Below, in pieces: positions 51,384-59,823 of a DNA stretch of 64,000 nt (positions within the stretch are counted from its first letter, which is position 1; each line of letters starts with the position of its first letter). This DNA comes from Gemmatimonadota bacterium (GTDB taxonomy: Bacteria; Gemmatimonadota; Gemmatimonadetes; Longimicrobiales; Gaopeijiaceae). The notes beneath the pieces are model-generated. The model was not told the origin of the DNA. It saw nothing but the letters and a program-made list of their open reading frames with translations, and ran no database searches. The position numbers and the translations under genes were made by a program. The DNA lies in NCBI GenBank assembly GCA_022823225.1, contig JAJDXM010000027.1, forward strand, positions 1 to 64,000, read 5' to 3'.

Positions 51384-51403
51384 CATTGGCGACTGTCCAC
51401 ACC
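51384..51403 (+). promoter_or_regulatory. 20-bp element shared with 47023
   Basis: CATTGGCGACTGTCCACACC lies 48 bases before the propeller start at 51451 and matches the copy at 47023-47042 except at one base. Probably a promoter or activator site common to the two propeller genes. Confidence 0.5.
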
Positions 51404-51450
51404 CCCGGGAACCACCCTCGCAGTTCCGCCAATCCCGGGAGACCCATATC

Positions 51451-52626
51451 ATGAAGCCTCACCGCCGGATTCCAGCCGTCGCCCTGGCGGCCCTGGCGCT
51501 CGCCGCGACACCCCTTCCCGCCCGCGCCCAAACACCCCAGACCCGACCTGCCACCGAAATCCGCCTGTCCGCCGAACCGGTCCTCTCCGTTGGGAGGCTC
51601 GATGGGCCGGACGAATACCTCTTCGGCAGGATCAGCGGCGGCGCCCGGCTCGCCGACGGCAGCGTGGTCGTGTCCGACCAGCAGCACTTCCGGATTCAGC
51701 GGTTCAGCGCCGACGGGGAGCACCTGTGGAGCCGCGGCCGCGCGGGCGAGGGGCCGGGAGAGTTCAGGAATGTGCAGATCGTGGACGGATGCTCCAGCGA
51801 GGACTCGATCGTCGTCTACGACATCTGGCTGGCTCGGCTCCACCAGTACGATTGGGAAGGGAACCTCGTGGACGAGTATCGCTTCCTTTACAACGGTCTG
51901 CCGCTGCGCGACTTCGTGTGCGCGCCGAACGGGCGACTGGCCTTCACGGGAAACAGTCTCGGCATGGGCGAGGAGGAGGTCGAACCCGGCGAGGTGCACC
52001 GCGTGCTCCTGTCGCTCGGCTTTGCGGAAACGGGGCACACGGCTGCGACCACACTGCGCGAGAGGATTCCCGGCCGCGAGCAACGGTCCCTGGGCGGCGG
52101 CGATGCCATGCCCGGCAGCATCTGGACCCACGACATAGCGCTGGCAGCCGGCAACGACGGCACGTGGCTCGGCACCAGCGACGACTACGAGGTCGAGCTC
52201 ATCGACTGGACGGGCTCGACAATTCGCCGGATCCGCTGGGAGGGGCCGGACCTGGCCGTTGCCCGGGAGGATGTCGACCGCTACCGGGACGCCCTCGAGG
52301 CGAGCTACCGCGACGACGACGACCCCGACTGGCGTGCGCGCTTCGAGAGCCGTTGGGAATGGGAGAGCGAGATCGTGCCCGCCGTGTTCCCCGCCTACCA
52401 ACGAATCATGATCGGGGACGACGGCGTACTGTGGGTCCACGACTACATCCGCCCGGGGGAGCGCAGCGAATGGTTCGGGTTCGACGACGATGGCAGGTGG
52501 GTGCGCACCCTGGTGCTGCCCGCCCGCACCGGCCTGCTGGACATCGGCGGCGACTGGGCGTTGGTCACGACGCGCGATGAGCTGGGTGTGCAGCGGGTGG
52601 AGGTGCGGGGGCTGGTGCAGTCCTGA
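51451..52626 (+). CDS. Six-bladed beta-propeller protein (paralogue B)
   Basis: A 391-residue secreted protein with a Sec leader (VALAALALAATPLPARAQ) rather than a lipobox. The propeller starts VGRLDGPDEYLFGRISGGAR and has GRAGEGPGEFRN. It is the close paralogue of the lipoprotein at 42605-44026, which has the same opening blade and the same kind of palindrome upstream. A Glu/Asp/Arg-rich helical insertion (YRDDDDPDWRARFESRWEWE) separates the last blades in both. Ligand unknown. Confidence 0.88.
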   Translation: MKPHRRIPAVALAALALAATPLPARAQTPQTRPATEIRLSAEPVLSVGRLDGPDEYLFGRISGGARLADGSVVVSDQQHFRIQRFSADGEHLWSRGRAGEGPGEFRNVQIVDGCSSEDSIVVYDIWLARLHQYDWEGNLVDEYRFLYNGLPLRDFVCAPNGRLAFTGNSLGMGEEEVEPGEVHRVLLSLGFAETGHTAATTLRERIPGREQRSLGGGDAMPGSIWTHDIALAAGNDGTWLGTSDDYEVELIDWTGSTIRRIRWEGPDLAVAREDVDRYRDALEASYRDDDDPDWRARFESRWEWESEIVPAVFPAYQRIMIGDDGVLWVHDYIRPGERSEWFGFDDDGRWVRTLVLPARTGLLDIGGDWALVTTRDELGVQRVEVRGLVQS

Positions 52627-52636
52627 ACGCCCCTCC

Positions 52637-53518
52637 TCAGAACCGCCGAACGACGCTGAGCGTCAGCCCCGTTTCGTGCGCGTCGATGTGCGAATCGACG
52701 GTCACGCCCACATCTGCGAACGGAGTGACCCAGTCTTCCCGGGCGTAGGGCGCGTAGCTGGCTTCGACGCGAACCGCGAGCCGTTCGCCCAAGCGCCTCT
52801 CCAAGCCGACACCGGCAATCCAGGCTGAAAAGTCGAAATCAAGGTTCTCGGTGCCCGATTCGAACTCCGCAGGCTCACACGGCTCGGTAGAGAAACAGCC
52901 ATCGTAGTCGGTCCTGAGCCGCACATCCGTGAAGGCGACGCCCGCCATCAGATACATGCTCAGGTCGCGCGCAAGCAGGCCTATCGGGCGGCCACCAACC
53001 CTTACTACCGCCCTGTAGCTGAGCGGCTTCTCGACGGTCCACACATCGGGCCAGCTCTCTCCCAGCTGCTTCCGCTCCGCCGAGACTCCCACGCCGGCGA
53101 ACCGGGCATCCAGGGCGCCGCCATTCCACCCGGCGCCCACTTCCCCATGCACGTACAAGGCGTCGCCAGCGATGGGCAGCCGGTATCCCGCCGTCAGCGC
53201 GAGGCCGTAGGTGAGCGCATTCCCGGTGACCTCGTCGCGAAACACTCTTCCCCGCCTCGGCTCGGGCACGAGCGTGTTGGCCGCGGTGTTGTCGACGGCC
53301 TTCCGCATCGTGGCGCCGAAGCTTCCCACCGGCAGCGACAGTCCCAGGTAGAATCCGCCGGACTCGTTCAAAAACGTTTGGGCCCGGGCGGGGGTGGCCG
53401 AAGCAGAGAGAACCACGACCAGGGCGGCGAGCAGCGGACCGGCTCCGGGTGGCGGCGATGCGGGCGATGCAAGCTTCGCCGGCGCGGACAACGCGGGTGC
53501 GAACGATGGACGCAACAT
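52637..53518 (-). CDS. Outer-membrane beta-barrel protein
   Basis: A ~293-residue protein from ATG 53518 with a signal ending ATPARAQ. Alternating hydrophobic strands (GGFYLGLSLPVGSFGA, YGLALTAGYRLPIAGDALYV, LAVRVEASYAPYARED) and a terminal Phe (LTLSVVRRF) fit an opacity/OmpW-like barrel. Porin or adhesin function is not decided. It is convergent with the propeller gene upstream in the window. Confidence 0.7.
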   Translation of the reverse strand: MLRPSFAPALSAPAKLASPASPPPGAGPLLAALVVVLSASATPARAQTFLNESGGFYLGLSLPVGSFGATMRKAVDNTAANTLVPEPRRGRVFRDEVTGNALTYGLALTAGYRLPIAGDALYVHGEVGAGWNGGALDARFAGVGVSAERKQLGESWPDVWTVEKPLSYRAVVRVGGRPIGLLARDLSMYLMAGVAFTDVRLRTDYDGCFSTEPCEPAEFESGTENLDFDFSAWIAGVGLERRLGERLAVRVEASYAPYAREDWVTPFADVGVTVDSHIDAHETGLTLSVVRRF

Positions 53519-53748
53519 TGGAATCCTTACGCGTGACGGGATCGCGACAGGCACCCCCGTCGGGGGAAGCGAAAGCGGACCTGGAAGAATAACGGTGGAT
53601 TGCCGACATCGGCGAGGGTGCCGGAGTCCCCTCCCGTTGCGGAGCCGCCTCGTCTTGACAACATTTGTTTACGGGCTCCGGCCGCGCTGGTTGGCCGGCC
53701 TGCCCGACGCCGGACCCGCGACCACTCACACGGAGCGGACCGCCAGCC

Positions 53749-54795
53749 ATGAAGAAGATGAGCAGCGCCCCGAGCCCGTTCGGAATGGCGGCGCTGGATC
53801 TGTTCGCGTCGGCCCTCGGCGCCTTCATCCTGATCGCGGTCGTCATCTTCCCGATGATCGGGAAGGCGGTGCCGGACATCCCCGCCCCGCCCGCGCCGAT
53901 CATCATGGCGGTTCCAGCGCCCGACTCGGTCGTATGCCCGGTATGCCCCATGTGCCCGGTCGTCGCCGCCGTTACGGAACCCATCGCCTGCCCGGTGTGC
54001 CCCGCCTGCCCGGTTCCGGAGCCCGTGCCGGTCACGATCTGTCCCGAAGTCGCCGTGCCCGACCCCGTAGAGTGCCCGGTGTGTCCTCCGGTTCCCGCCC
54101 AGGTCATATGCCCGGTCTGCCCTCCGGCGCCTCCCGCGGTCATTTGCCCGGAGCCCGCGCCTGCGCCCATCCAGGTGGACGCCCCACACTTCCGATTCCC
54201 CCACCTCGACATCATCATCGCGCTGGACATCACCAACAGCATGAGTGGGCAAGTCGCCAACCTGAAGGCGGAAGTCGAGCAGCTCGCCGTCCTTCTGAAC
54301 CGCATCTCGCCCAGCTTCGGCATCGGGATGGTGGCGTTCGGAGATCGTCGGTGGGAGAGCCCGCTGTACCTGTTCCCGTTGCGGGAGCTCTCCGGTCCGG
54401 CCACGAACCGCGATGCATTCCGCACCTTCGTGAACGGCCTCTCGGTGGGAATGGGAACCGGAAGAGGCAGCAACCCCGACTCGCCCGAGGCCTTCTACGA
54501 CGCGCTCTCGGCGGCATCGGGCATGACCTGGCGGCAAAGGTCCGAGCGAAGGGTCGTCGTGATGGTGACCGACAACCCGGCGTACAGCGACGAGATCGAC
54601 CGGTCCATACTGGTCGCGACCGGCATCGGACGGCCCGAAGGGCACCGCGTCTCCACGGTCTACGTGAAGACGGGGAGCGGGAACCAGCCCGCCACGGAAG
54701 AGTTTCTCCGCAACGTCGCCGAGGCGGGCGGCGGCCAGTACGTGCAGGACGTGGGCGGCTCGCTGACGGTCAACCTGCTTCTGTCCCTGTTTTGA
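53749..54795 (+). CDS. Single-helix vWA protein with Cys-Pro linker
   Basis: A 348-residue protein. One N-terminal helix carries an acidic residue (MAALDLFASALGAFILIAVV; Asp ~16), as do ExbD, TolR and MotB. A ~100-residue linker follows with repeated CPVCP units and other Cys-Pro pairs. The C-terminal ~190 residues form a von Willebrand A domain with an incomplete MIDAS (DIIIALDITNSMSGQVANLK; the later Thr/Asp are less clear). It probably acts as the B-subunit of the ExbB-like channel encoded convergently, 25 bases away. No family with this layout is known to me. Confidence 0.8.
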   Translation: MKKMSSAPSPFGMAALDLFASALGAFILIAVVIFPMIGKAVPDIPAPPAPIIMAVPAPDSVVCPVCPMCPVVAAVTEPIACPVCPACPVPEPVPVTICPEVAVPDPVECPVCPPVPAQVICPVCPPAPPAVICPEPAPAPIQVDAPHFRFPHLDIIIALDITNSMSGQVANLKAEVEQLAVLLNRISPSFGIGMVAFGDRRWESPLYLFPLRELSGPATNRDAFRTFVNGLSVGMGTGRGSNPDSPEAFYDALSAASGMTWRQRSERRVVVMVTDNPAYSDEIDRSILVATGIGRPEGHRVSTVYVKTGSGNQPATEEFLRNVAEAGGGQYVQDVGGSLTVNLLLSLF

Positions 54796-54820
54796 CCGGC
54801 CCGCCGGCCGGTGCGGCCGC

Positions 54821-55774
54821 CTACCCCCGGCCCGGACCCCGTTCCTCGTGCAGCCTGTTCGACAGATTGCCGAGGCAGTACTGGCCGATCCTGTTCAGGG
54901 CGCCCTCCTCCTTCCCCCGCATGACGTGCATCGCAAACATCAGCACCGCCGATTGCAGCAGCGCGAGCAGGGTCGTGTAGAACGCAACCCCGAGGTCTCC
55001 GGTCAGCTGCTCCATCATCTCGGGCCCGATCGTTCCATCCATGATGCTGGCGCCCGCGAACATGACCCCGGCGGAGCGCATCGCAAACGCAATACCCAGT
55101 ACGGTCCCGATGAATCCGAGCGTCGGGATCAGCCAGATGACGTAGCGCAGCATGTTGTATCTCAGCTCGATTTCATGCTGGTAGAGTTCGAGCGACACGT
55201 TGGTCATCGAATTGACCTGGTCCACCGACCCGCTGTTGCGGAACTGCAGAAGCGCGCCGGTCAGGAGCCGTTGCAGCAGGTATCGCCTCTCCGGGTCGGA
55301 CTCGACCACCCGCTGGTAGATCGGGGCCAGATCGCGTTTGCGCAGAATGGTCTCGTCGTCCTCAGGCAAAAGCCCGAGGTGAATCTGGTCGCCTTCCCGG
55401 CGGCCGGTGAAATGGCGCACCAGCAGCTCTCCCGCGGCCGCGCAGAAGGCGAGCCACATCACGTTTTGTATGGTGAACGGGTAGGGGAAGATCCGGGTGT
55501 TCCTGTCGATCAGCAGTTCGGCGGCCATGCTGTCGTCGCCAGCCGGAAACACGTAGGACAGAGCCCCCACGAGGACGATCCCGGCCAGCAGTGAGGTGAA
55601 CAGGGTCACGGCCCTGAACGGTACCTGCTCATCCCTGTCCGCGGGCCGCTGCGACGTGTGCGCCCACTCGGAGGGCGATTGGGAAGGGGACTCGGGAGGT
55701 GACTCGGGAGGCGGCTCGGGAGGCGACTGCGACGACGGCTCCGACAGCGCGCCCGCGTTGTCGCTTTCGCTCAT
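54821..55774 (-). CDS. ExbB/TolQ/MotA-family proton-channel protein
   Basis: A 317-residue protein with a Pro/Ser-rich head and four membrane helices: FTSLLAGIVLVGALSYVF, VMWLAFCAAAGELLV, YVIWLIPTLGFIGTVLGIAF and FYTTLLALLQSAVLMFAM. The third carries the family signature (LGFIGTVLGI) and a helical cytoplasmic domain sits between helices two and three. Such proteins form pentamers around a single-helix B-subunit and use the ion gradient. ATG 55774 overlaps the LRR gene stop by four bases. Confidence 0.88.
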   Translation of the reverse strand: MSESDNAGALSEPSSQSPPEPPPESPPESPSQSPSEWAHTSQRPADRDEQVPFRAVTLFTSLLAGIVLVGALSYVFPAGDDSMAAELLIDRNTRIFPYPFTIQNVMWLAFCAAAGELLVRHFTGRREGDQIHLGLLPEDDETILRKRDLAPIYQRVVESDPERRYLLQRLLTGALLQFRNSGSVDQVNSMTNVSLELYQHEIELRYNMLRYVIWLIPTLGFIGTVLGIAFAMRSAGVMFAGASIMDGTIGPEMMEQLTGDLGVAFYTTLLALLQSAVLMFAMHVMRGKEEGALNRIGQYCLGNLSNRLHEERGPGRG

Positions 55775-57288
55775 TGCCGCCCGCACTCCGGAAGGCGAAC
55801 CCCGCCCAGCTGCGGATTGATGCCGGACTCGAAGCGCATCAGCGCCTTTGGTATGCACCCCGAAAGACGATTGTTGCTCAGTGTCAGCCGCTTCAGGTTG
55901 GTCAGGTTGGCCAGTTCGGCCGGGATCTGCCCGGAAAGCTGGTTGCCGCTCAGCGCGAGTAGCTCGAGCTGCCCCAGTCCGCCCAGCTCGGGCGGGATCC
56001 GGCCGGCGATCTGCGTCCGCGACAGGCGCAGCCGTTTGAGACTCGCCAGATTCCCGAGTTCGGGCGGGATGATCCCGGTCAGCGCGTTGTTGTACAGGTG
56101 CAGGTCCTCGAGGCTCGACATCGCACCCAGCTCGGCCGGTATCGGGCCCGACAGCTGGTTGTCTTCGAGGAACAGCGACCTGAGCTTGCTCAGCGAGCCC
56201 AGCTCGGCCGGTATCGCGCCGGACAACTGGTTTCCACCCAGGTTGAGGGTCTCCAGCTCCGTCAGGCGCGCGAGCCGCGTGGGAATCACGCCCCCCAGAT
56301 TCCGCCCGTTCAGATCGAGCCCCACGACGATTTCGCCGCTTGACTGCACGCCCGTCCAGGACCGCCGGTTCAGGGCGAGGCGCCAGTTCAGGTCGCCGGT
56401 GGTCCCGGCCAGATCGTTTCTCGCGGCGAGCAGCAGCTGTTCGTCGGTGAGCCGCGCTTCGGCCCGTCGCTGCGCTGCATCCACCATGTCGGCCTGCCGC
56501 TGCGCCGGATCCGCCACCGCCGCGGCCGCGGCTCGGCGGGCCTCCTCCTGGCGGGCCTGCTCCGCCAGACGGGCCTCCTCTTCCAATCGCTCCTGCTCCG
56601 CCCGGCGGGCCTCCTCTTCCAGGCGTTCCTGCTCCGCACGGCGGGCCTCCTCTTCCAGGCGTTCCTGTTCCGCCCGGCGGGCTTCCTCCTCCAGGCGCTC
56701 CTGCTCCGCCCGGCGCGCTTCCTCCTCGATCCGCTCCAACTCCCGGCGGGCCTCTTCCGCGAGCCGGTCTTCCTCGGCCCGGCGAGCCTCGTCCGCCAGC
56801 CGCTGCTCCTCCTCACGCCGGGCGGCGTCAAGGCGGGCCTGTTCCGCCAGCCTCTCCTCCCGTTCAATCCGCCGTTCGTCGGCGAGCCGCTGCGCCTCGG
56901 CCTCCGCCTCGTCCAGACGGCGTGCCTCCTCCGCCTTCCTCTCCGCCTCCCGGCCCGCCGCCACCAACTCCGTCAAGCTGGTGCGGTCGAGGTACCCGGT
57001 GGCCTCGATTCCCCGGTCGGTCTGCCATTCGCGGAGTCCCTGACGGGCCTCGGGTTCCAGCACGCCGTCGGCCTCCCCGGAGTAGCGACCTTCGGCGGAC
57101 AGTCCCAGCTCCACCAGCGCCAGGACATCCGTGCCGAGGCCGAGCTGAGCCTCCTGGGCGGCGGCGCGCTGCTCGGGCGAGAGGGCCCAGTCCCGCGCCA
57201 TGGAGACCATGAGGGCCGCCACGGCGACCACCATGGTGACGCCGAACGCATAGAAGACACGACGACGGCCTGCCCCGGGGCGGCGCAT
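55771..57288 (-). CDS. PG-binding / coiled-coil / LRR membrane protein
   Basis: A 505-residue protein. One helix near the N-terminus (VFYAFGVTMVVAVAALMVSM) is followed by a peptidoglycan-binding-1-like domain (~45-110; GLSAEGRYSGEADGVLEPEA, LREWQTDRGIEATGYLDRTS), a ~180-residue Glu/Arg-rich coiled coil with 12-residue repeats (EEARRAEQERLE), and seven to eight plant-type leucine-rich repeats (LxGxIPxELGxLxxL). The LRR probably binds a partner across the envelope. ATG 57288 overlaps the upstream stop by one base, so it is coupled. Not a kinase or secretion protein I recognise. Confidence 0.8.
   Translation of the reverse strand: MRRPGAGRRRVFYAFGVTMVVAVAALMVSMARDWALSPEQRAAAQEAQLGLGTDVLALVELGLSAEGRYSGEADGVLEPEARQGLREWQTDRGIEATGYLDRTSLTELVAAGREAERKAEEARRLDEAEAEAQRLADERRIEREERLAEQARLDAARREEEQRLADEARRAEEDRLAEEARRELERIEEEARRAEQERLEEEARRAEQERLEEEARRAEQERLEEEARRAEQERLEEEARLAEQARQEEARRAAAAAVADPAQRQADMVDAAQRRAEARLTDEQLLLAARNDLAGTTGDLNWRLALNRRSWTGVQSSGEIVVGLDLNGRNLGGVIPTRLARLTELETLNLGGNQLSGAIPAELGSLSKLRSLFLEDNQLSGPIPAELGAMSSLEDLHLYNNALTGIIPPELGNLASLKRLRLSRTQIAGRIPPELGGLGQLELLALSGNQLSGQIPAELANLTNLKRLTLSNNRLSGCIPKALMRFESGINPQLGGVRLPECGRQ
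56568..56735. repeat. Tandem 36-bp coiled-coil repeat
   Basis: Four to five near-identical 36-bp units encoding the EEARRAEQERLE segment. Copy number is prone to change, which would set coiled-coil length. Confidence 0.7.
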
Positions 57289-58364
57289 CACCGGCTCCAG
57301 ACCAGGCCGATCTCGGTACGGCCCGCGGCCCGCCGGACGAACAGATCCGGCCCGGCCCCGGCCACGTTGCTTCTCTGCGGCGCCGGCAACGCGGTCACGC
57401 GCGAGATCGCCTCGATTTCGTACATCTTCCTCGACCCGAGCACCCAGTCGACCGCACCCCATACTCCGAGCACGCTCCCCACACCGATGAGCCACGTGTT
57501 CGCGGTCTCGGTCCGGTTCCGCCTGTGCACCGCCGACAGGTACTCCCACTCCATGTCGTAGTCGGCCCGGTCCGGCACGCCAAGCCAGGGCAGCCACTTC
57601 ACCGTCGCGTAGGAGCCGCCCGCCATGATGGTGCCCCAGAGGAACTTCCTCTTCCCCGACGCGCGCCTCGTGCTGGCGTCCCCGTACTGCTCCTCCAGAG
57701 GCGCATCGGTCAATGTGGGAAGCTCCCCTTCCATCGTCCCCATGTCACGCCGTGCCAGGAAGAAGTCGGCGGCCCCCCAGGTGAGGAGGCCGGTGCCAGC
57801 CAGCGTGAACACGTTCCTGACGGTCCCCGCTCTGGAGTGCCTGTCTACAGCGGATTGATGGGAAGCCGAGTCGGCATAGGCGTCCTCGTCCGCCGCCGCG
57901 AAAAGGACCTGGGTCGTCGCAATGGCGACGATGGCCGCCGTCCCTCCCCAGATCGACCGCTTCCGGCCCGACGACCGCCGCGCCTTCGATCTGTCGTATT
58001 GCGTGTAGATGTCGGGGATCACGGACCCTGTCGCCGCGGGCCGCGCTCCGCCGGCCACGCCACCCACGACCTCGACCTCGGAGGCGAGGACATACCCGAT
58101 CAGGTCGTCCTGGCCGGGCTGCCCCGGTACCGAAACGATATGGTACGAACCCGATTCCCCGATCCAGTCCAGCGTCGCACCGGCCGCCATGTTGGCGATG
58201 ACGGGGCTGGAATCGGACGGGTCGAGCCGGACGGTCGCGCCACTGCTGAGCGCCCTGACCTGCTGGGCCGAGGCCAGCCCGTGTCCGAAAGCGGGAGCTG
58301 CGAGAGAGACTCCGAGGAACATGATGCAAGCGCCGACCAAGCCGTGCTTCAGCCTCATTCTCAC
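57288..58364 (-). CDS. SH3-like domain membrane protein
   Basis: A 358-residue protein (GTG 58364 or ATG 58358). A leader (GACIMFLGVSLAAPAFG) precedes a bacterial SH3-like domain (~40-100; VRLDPSDSSPVIANMAAGAT, GYVLASEVEVVGG) and then four or so short hydrophobic helices, two of them repeating (SIWGGTAAIVAIATTQVLFA and KFLWGTIMAGGSYATVKWLP). SH3-like domains bind wall or peptide ligands. First gene of the run with the LRR and ExbB-like genes. Confidence 0.7.
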   Translation of the reverse strand: MRMRLKHGLVGACIMFLGVSLAAPAFGHGLASAQQVRALSSGATVRLDPSDSSPVIANMAAGATLDWIGESGSYHIVSVPGQPGQDDLIGYVLASEVEVVGGVAGGARPAATGSVIPDIYTQYDRSKARRSSGRKRSIWGGTAAIVAIATTQVLFAAADEDAYADSASHQSAVDRHSRAGTVRNVFTLAGTGLLTWGAADFFLARRDMGTMEGELPTLTDAPLEEQYGDASTRRASGKRKFLWGTIMAGGSYATVKWLPWLGVPDRADYDMEWEYLSAVHRRNRTETANTWLIGVGSVLGVWGAVDWVLGSRKMYEIEAISRVTALPAPQRSNVAGAGPDLFVRRAAGRTEIGLVWSR

Positions 58365-58498
58365 TGTCTGCTTCCTCGCGCTGTCGTGATCCGCAGCCGG
58401 CGGACCAGTCCCGCTCTCGCGGACGGTTGGTTGCCCGGTGAAGTCTAGCGGAACGGGTCGATGGGGTCTAGGCGGCTCGTCGTATTCGTCCCGCGGTC

Positions 58499-59686
58499 CT
58501 ATCGGTACCTGTAGAGCCGAACTTCTTCCACATCAAGGGCGTCGCGCTGGAGCAGGACATAGCGGTCGGCATCGATGGCCAGCACGCGCGCTCGAGCGGG
58601 AAGACCCAACGATCCCTGCGGTTGACCGTCGGGGCCGATGACGAGCCAGCGTCTCGTTTCCTCGTCAGGGCGTGCGGCGAGCCCGATCCACACCATTTCG
58701 TCGGGCCCCAGGACGGCCGAGTGGAAGGCCGGATGGGTCTCCGGGTACTGGAGATTCTCGACGAAGTCCACATACCAATCCGGCGGGTCCGCTCTGCGGG
58801 TCAGCCGTTCCGCTCTTGATGTCTCGAATTCCTCGGCGGTGACCGTCCAACCGCCGCCCGAGCCGTGGATTCGCCGCTTCAGACCGCCGTCGGCAGCGTA
58901 GATGGACAGGCTCAACGCGTCGGTGTCCCCGATCAAGGCCCGGTCCCCGAGCGCACTGGCAACGATGTCCCGCCCGAACCCGGCCTCCTGCCGAGAGAGC
59001 ACTTCCAGATCGGGACTGCTGCCGTAGGCCCATTCCTGCGCAGGGAGCAATCCCAGCGTGTCCGGCGCGGTCTCGAGACCCGTGTACGACAGTAGCGGAG
59101 TCGTGTCCCGCTTCATCCCGGAGGGCTGATAGTGTCGCTGGACGCCCAGGATCGCCAACGTGTTCCCGGCGGGGTCATGCGCGAGAGGCTTCAGGTCCAC
59201 CAGGGCGCTCTGCGGGGAGAGACGCGAAGACTCAAGGAACTCCCCGGTCTCCGAGAAACTCGAGAGGCGTCCCAGCCGCGTATCGTAGGCCAGGAACCCC
59301 GAGTCTGCCGTGAGGAGCGCCGTGATAACGCCAAACTCTCCCGGTCCCTCTCCCCGACCCCCCACTCGCCGCACGAGCGAACCATCCTCGGAGAGCAGCA
59401 GTACTTCGGTGTCACCGGTGTTGGCCAGCGCAACGCCGCCGTTCCCGAGCAGGACGGCATCGCCGACCCTGTACAGCTCGATCCCGCGCTCCCGCGTGGA
59501 GAAGACGAGGTCTGCCGTCACTTCGGGCGCCGACAGTTCCTCGACCCGGCCGAGCGAGATGATCCTGACGTCCGCCGAATCGCGGACCTGAACCGTGCGC
59601 TGGGCTTCGGACGCCACCACCGATCGAGCGCCGATGCACGCGATGATCGCTGAGAGGAAGATTGCGACACACGCTACTCTGGCCAT
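58499..59686 (-). CDS. Six-bladed beta-propeller protein
   Basis: A 395-residue protein from ATG 59686 (GAGGAACAA upstream). Leader VACVAIFLSAIIACIGARSV. Blades include GRGEGPGEFGV and LSIYAADGGLKRRI. A Trp/Glu-rich helical insertion (ADPPDWYVDFVENLQYPETH) lies before the last blades. Divergent from the frameshifted propeller gene at 59824, with 137 bases between starts. Confidence 0.85.
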   Translation of the reverse strand: MARVACVAIFLSAIIACIGARSVVASEAQRTVQVRDSADVRIISLGRVEELSAPEVTADLVFSTRERGIELYRVGDAVLLGNGGVALANTGDTEVLLLSEDGSLVRRVGGRGEGPGEFGVITALLTADSGFLAYDTRLGRLSSFSETGEFLESSRLSPQSALVDLKPLAHDPAGNTLAILGVQRHYQPSGMKRDTTPLLSYTGLETAPDTLGLLPAQEWAYGSSPDLEVLSRQEAGFGRDIVASALGDRALIGDTDALSLSIYAADGGLKRRIHGSGGGWTVTAEEFETSRAERLTRRADPPDWYVDFVENLQYPETHPAFHSAVLGPDEMVWIGLAARPDEETRRWLVIGPDGQPQGSLGLPARARVLAIDADRYVLLQRDALDVEEVRLYRYR

Positions 59687-59823
59687 GGGTTGTTCCTCGC
59701 TTGCACACCAAGTTTCTCCTGGGACGACGACACACCGCCGGGGGAATTGGTTGCATTGCATGTACACGCAGCGCACGCCGCCATCGTCCAATCCATGACC
59801 CGAGTTCGGAGAAGGAGCGACGA

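Noticed and set aside
53749-55774. Zorya-type defence (ZorA/ZorB)
   Set aside because: The channel gene is ExbB/MotA-like, but the partner has vWA instead of an OmpA domain and no ZorC, ZorD or ZorE is nearby.
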